Assembly: GCF_947501405.1 (NCBI RefSeq)
Contig: NZ_CANMVK010000001.1
Coordinates: 62,001-126,000 of the forward strand
Direction: 5' to 3'
Source of the DNA: an uncultured Hoeflea sp.
GTDB taxonomy: Bacteria > Pseudomonadota > Alphaproteobacteria > Rhizobiales > Rhizobiaceae
Length of the DNA stretch: 64,000 nt
Of this stretch, positions 61,663 to 64,000 are shown piece after piece. How positions within the stretch are numbered: the stretch's first letter is position 1; each line of letters begins with the position of its first letter. The translations under genes and the position numbers were made by a program. The notes below the pieces were generated by a model that was not told the DNA's origin, ran no database searches, and saw nothing but the letters and a program-made list of their open reading frames with translations.

Positions 61663-62199
61663 TTAGTCCGCGCCAGTCTTGTTCCTGGCAGAGGTCTTGC
61701 GTTTCGGCGCCGTTTTCGCCTTCGCGCCGGTTTTGGCCTTGATCGCCGATTTGGCCTTAGTGGCGGTTCGCGCCGAAGCGGTTGCCTTGCGTTTTGTGGC
61801 TGCGGGCTTGGATTTGGTTGCGGGTTCGGCGGAGCGAGCCGAAATGTCGTCCGATTTGACCTCGCTGTCCCCATAGCCTGTGCCGGCGTCTTCGGTGGCG
61901 TTGTCAGCCGTGTCGTCGCCTTCGACCTCGCGGACGATCTCGACCCGGACACGTGTGGCGAAACCGGCGATGGCGCCGAGAATGGCGAGCATCGGTGCTG
62001 CCAGCGCCACCGCACCGCCTGCGATAACACCGACGGTCAGCGGCGTTTCAAGCATGATGTCGCCATTTGATTTCTTGATGCGCAACTGTCTGATATTGCC
62101 CTGATTGAACAGGTCCTTGATCTGCTGCACGAGCTGGCTGCCCATGACTTCGATTTCTTCGGTGAAGGTCCGCGTGTGGTTTTGGTCTCTGCTTTTCAT
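61663..62199 (-). CDS. DUF4342 protein with a lysine/alanine-rich tail
   Basis: Protein of 178 residues, ATG at 62199 with AAGGAG eight bases upstream. Residues 18-95 match DUF4342 (VMGSQLVQQIKDLFNQGNIRQLRIKKSNGDIMLETPLTVGV, then a hydrophobic stretch of about 25 residues and RVRVEIVRE). Residues 125-178 are a histone-H1-like tail of Ala, Lys, Thr and Ser with repeated KAK and KRK units. The core may associate with the membrane and the tail could bind DNA or RNA. Function unknown. Confidence 0.82.
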   Translation of the reverse strand: MKSRDQNHTRTFTEEIEVMGSQLVQQIKDLFNQGNIRQLRIKKSNGDIMLETPLTVGVIAGGAVALAAPMLAILGAIAGFATRVRVEIVREVEGDDTADNATEDAGTGYGDSEVKSDDISARSAEPATKSKPAATKRKATASARTATKAKSAIKAKTGAKAKTAPKRKTSARNKTGAD

Positions 62200-62381
62200 C
62201 AATGGTCTCCTTGCTGGCGAACGGTACGCTCAATGGCGGAACCGGATCGACCGGTCTCCGCCAGAACGGCAACAATCGCTGTCTGTGTCATAGAGCTGAT
62301 ATGGGTACGGAAGCGGCCGGATGCAAAGAACCCGGATGGCGAAAACGCCGATCCGGGTTCGATACTGGTGGCGGGCGGGAT

Positions 62382-63158
62382 TTACGGCCGGCCGAAATCT
62401 CGGCTCACCTTGCCCCAGGCGCAATGGGGAAAGTAGGGATAGCTGTCGGTGACGAAATAGACGAATTTGCCATTGAGCTCGCCGCCGTTGCACTGATCAA
62501 GCTTGCCCGCGCCACCGGTGTACTGCCAGTCCTGCACATAGGTGCCGTCATGTTTGCCGCCGGGACCGCCATTGCGGTTGCCGGGCTTGAGCGTATAGCC
62601 GGATTTGGCGCGCCCGCCGACATAATGGATTTCAAAGCCGTCGGCTGCGAAGCCGACCAGCGAGGAGTTGGTTTTGGCCAGCAGCCCGGTCGGTTTGGCG
62701 TGGTAATGGTAGAGCCCGCGCTTGTCGACATGGGCATTGTTGCTGTCGAGGCCCAGTTGCTGGGCTGCGCCCTTGCCATCGAGCTTCCAGCCCGAGGCCG
62801 GGTTGCGGCTAAAGCCCCGCCGCGAGGACGGGTCGTAATAGTCGGCGGTGCCAGGGCGGATCATGACACCGTTGAGAGCAAAGCCCGTGGAGCCGCGCAA
62901 CGCTGTGGCGCGCGAGGTCTTGACCGGATTTTCCGGCACGCAGACCTCGATGGACTGGGCGGCAATCCGGTGCGGATTGCCGGAATTGGGAAAGTTGCCG
63001 GTGGAGTGATTGGGCAGGCCATTGGAGACCATGCAGATCTCGCCACGGCTTTTGGTGATGGATACCGAGCCGGAGGCGGCCTGTGCGGCGTAGGCGCTGG
63101 CAGCGATGCCGGCAATGGTGACACCTGCAATGAGCAGATAAGAAATCGGGCGGTCCAT
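62382..63158 (-). CDS. secreted YHYH-domain protein
   Basis: Protein of 258 residues from the ATG at 63158 with signal peptide MDRPISYLLIAGVTIAGIAASAYA. The family motif YHYH is at 150-153 (RGLYHYHAKPTGLL), with QLGLDSNNAHVDKRG before it and LVGFAADGFEIHY after it, typical of YHYH proteins. The His cluster may bind a metal. The role of the family is not established. The frame is open far upstream but over the divergent phosphatase gene, which is not used. Confidence 0.86.
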   Translation of the reverse strand: MDRPISYLLIAGVTIAGIAASAYAAQAASGSVSITKSRGEICMVSNGLPNHSTGNFPNSGNPHRIAAQSIEVCVPENPVKTSRATALRGSTGFALNGVMIRPGTADYYDPSSRRGFSRNPASGWKLDGKGAAQQLGLDSNNAHVDKRGLYHYHAKPTGLLAKTNSSLVGFAADGFEIHYVGGRAKSGYTLKPGNRNGGPGGKHDGTYVQDWQYTGGAGKLDQCNGGELNGKFVYFVTDSYPYFPHCAWGKVSRDFGRP

Positions 63159-63344
63159 GATGTTCCCCTTGCGGATTTGTTCTTGATCGTCTTGTGACGG
63201 TCCAAACATGACGCGTCGCACCTTTCCGCGTCGTGGCCGATTGATTACGGTTTTGTCATGAACCCGTCCGCTGGCGGCAGACTGGAACCAGTTGCCGAAT
63301 GGCGGATTGCATGCCCGAGACACCCAGGAAAGGCCTGCCTGCTT

Positions 63345-64000
63345 ATGACGACACAATCCCTGCTCGACCGCGTGACCAACTGGCTTTTTCGCGACACCCG
63401 TTCCGGCGGCGTCAACTGGTTGCCCGTCACCCTGCTGGCAATCGTCACGCTCGGTGTCTACGCCTTTATCGAGATTGCCGAGGAAGTGGCGGCTGGCGAA
63501 ATCCGCCAGATCGATGAAGCGCTGTTTTTGTCGCTGCGCCTTGCGGACGATCCCTCGACACCGATTGGGCCCGCCTGGTTGCAGGAGACCGCGGTCGAGG
63601 TCACCGCCGTGGGCGGGTTTCCGCTGATTGTGCTGACACTGGCGGCGATCGCCGGATTTTTCATCGTCACGAAGCGCTATGGCGCGGCGTTGTACGCGGT
63701 GCTGTCGGTGGGCAGCGGGGCGCTGCTCAGCCAGACCCTCAAACAATATTACGGACGGCCGCGGCCGGATCTGGTCGATCATCTCGACACGGTTCACACG
63801 TTGAGCTTCCCGAGCGGCCATGCGCTGGTGACCACGGTCGCCTATCTGACCCTGGCCTCCATCGTCGTCGGGTTTCTCGATGATCGCCGCGCGCGCGTCT
63901 ATGTGATTGTGGTCGCAGTGCTGGTGGCCATGATGGTCGGCGTCAGCCGGGTCTATCTCGGGGTTCACTGGCCGAGCGACGTGGCCGCCGGCTGGGCGCT
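63345..64000 (+). CDS. PAP2-family phosphatase (partial)
   Basis: Membrane phosphatase cut by the right edge; 218 residues are visible from the ATG at 63345. All three active-site motifs are present: KQYYGRPRP (about 131-139), FPSGH (about 155-159) and SRVYLGVHWPSDV (about 201-213). Several membrane helices surround them. It would remove phosphate from a lipid phosphate such as phosphatidate or undecaprenyl diphosphate. Divergent from the YHYH gene. Confidence 0.9.
   Translation, partial: MTTQSLLDRVTNWLFRDTRSGGVNWLPVTLLAIVTLGVYAFIEIAEEVAAGEIRQIDEALFLSLRLADDPSTPIGPAWLQETAVEVTAVGGFPLIVLTLAAIAGFFIVTKRYGAALYAVLSVGSGALLSQTLKQYYGRPRPDLVDHLDTVHTLSFPSGHALVTTVAYLTLASIVVGFLDDRRARVYVIVVAVLVAMMVGVSRVYLGVHWPSDVAAGWA

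Noticed and set aside
62382-63968. Extended upstream start for the YHYH protein
   Set aside because: The extension lies opposite the PAP2 gene, which has three intact motifs; the ATG at 63158 starts a good signal peptide.
1-64000. tRNA, rRNA, CRISPR arrays, prophage or IS transposase
   Set aside because: None was recognised when reading both strands; the only mobile-element-like structure is the DUF559 cassette.

Overview
The window is high-GC, tightly packed DNA of a free-living, heterotrophic alphaproteobacterium. The gene set points to the order Rhizobiales: a ChoXWV choline transporter, an Lrp-type PutR divergent from a bifunctional PutA, an extensin-like C-terminal domain protein, an IalB-like protein and a DUF4342 protein. 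A Hoeflea-like relative in the Rhizobiaceae/Phyllobacteriaceae would fit, but this is inference and no marker gene settles it. No rRNA, tRNA, CRISPR array, prophage or classical transposase was seen. Two genes are cut by the window edges.

1-5.5 kb: an FMN/4Fe-4S/FAD oxidoreductase (cut at the left edge), a GH13 alpha-glucosidase and adenine deaminase. 5.5-17.5 kb: a long minus-strand nucleobase-catabolism locus. It holds an NMT1/THI5-type ABC transporter with an embedded GNAT gene, dihydropyrimidinase, a class II aldolase-like gene, an N-carbamoyl-beta-alanine/amino acid hydrolase, methylmalonate-semialdehyde dehydrogenase and beta-alanine:pyruvate aminotransferase, with a divergent RutR-like TetR regulator. 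A 498-bp cassette carrying a DUF559 nuclease gene and bounded by 25-bp, 24/25-matching inverted repeats sits inside this locus at 11162-11659. Dihydropyrimidine dehydrogenase (PreT/PreA) lies apart at 24.1-26.8 kb. Together the two loci encode the whole reductive pathway from uracil or thymine to acetyl-CoA or propionyl-CoA, and their upstream regions share the 18-base pattern GTTTTATCAAANNGTCAA.

17.9-24 kb: small accessory and stress units, namely an SDR, arsC-arsH, a peroxiredoxin divergent from an AraC regulator, a methyltransferase, a DUF2799 lipoprotein, and an Rrf2 regulator with an AhpD-like protein. 27-34.5 kb: a formamidase-like hydrolase, a secreted GH9 cellulase, two convergent Gfo/Idh/MocA dehydrogenases, an SDR and a nucleoside hydrolase. 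34.7-37.6 kb: copA, copZ and a BigR-like ArsR regulator. 37.6-43 kb: a HugZ-like protein, an SDR, choVWX and thymidine kinase. 43.2-43.6 kb: a soluble cytochrome c with a clear terminator.

43.9-50.4 kb holds the most interesting uncharacterised system: five co-directional, overlapping or closely spaced genes. They encode a long helical coiled-coil protein, an unknown soluble protein, a classical-clade AAA ATPase with a Vps4-like pore-loop region and an unusual Asp-Asp Walker B, a second unknown soluble protein, and a membrane-anchored DUF2333 protein. I infer a membrane-associated remodelling or disassembly machine; no member has a function I can assign.

50.5-64 kb: a LuxR solo lacking the usual AHL-binding Asp, putR/putA around a spaced inverted repeat, a Kef-type antiporter with a universal stress protein, an IalB-like secreted protein, formate-tetrahydrofolate ligase, an extensin-like protein, a DUF4342 protein with a histone-H1-like tail, a YHYH-domain protein and a PAP2 phosphatase cut at the right edge.
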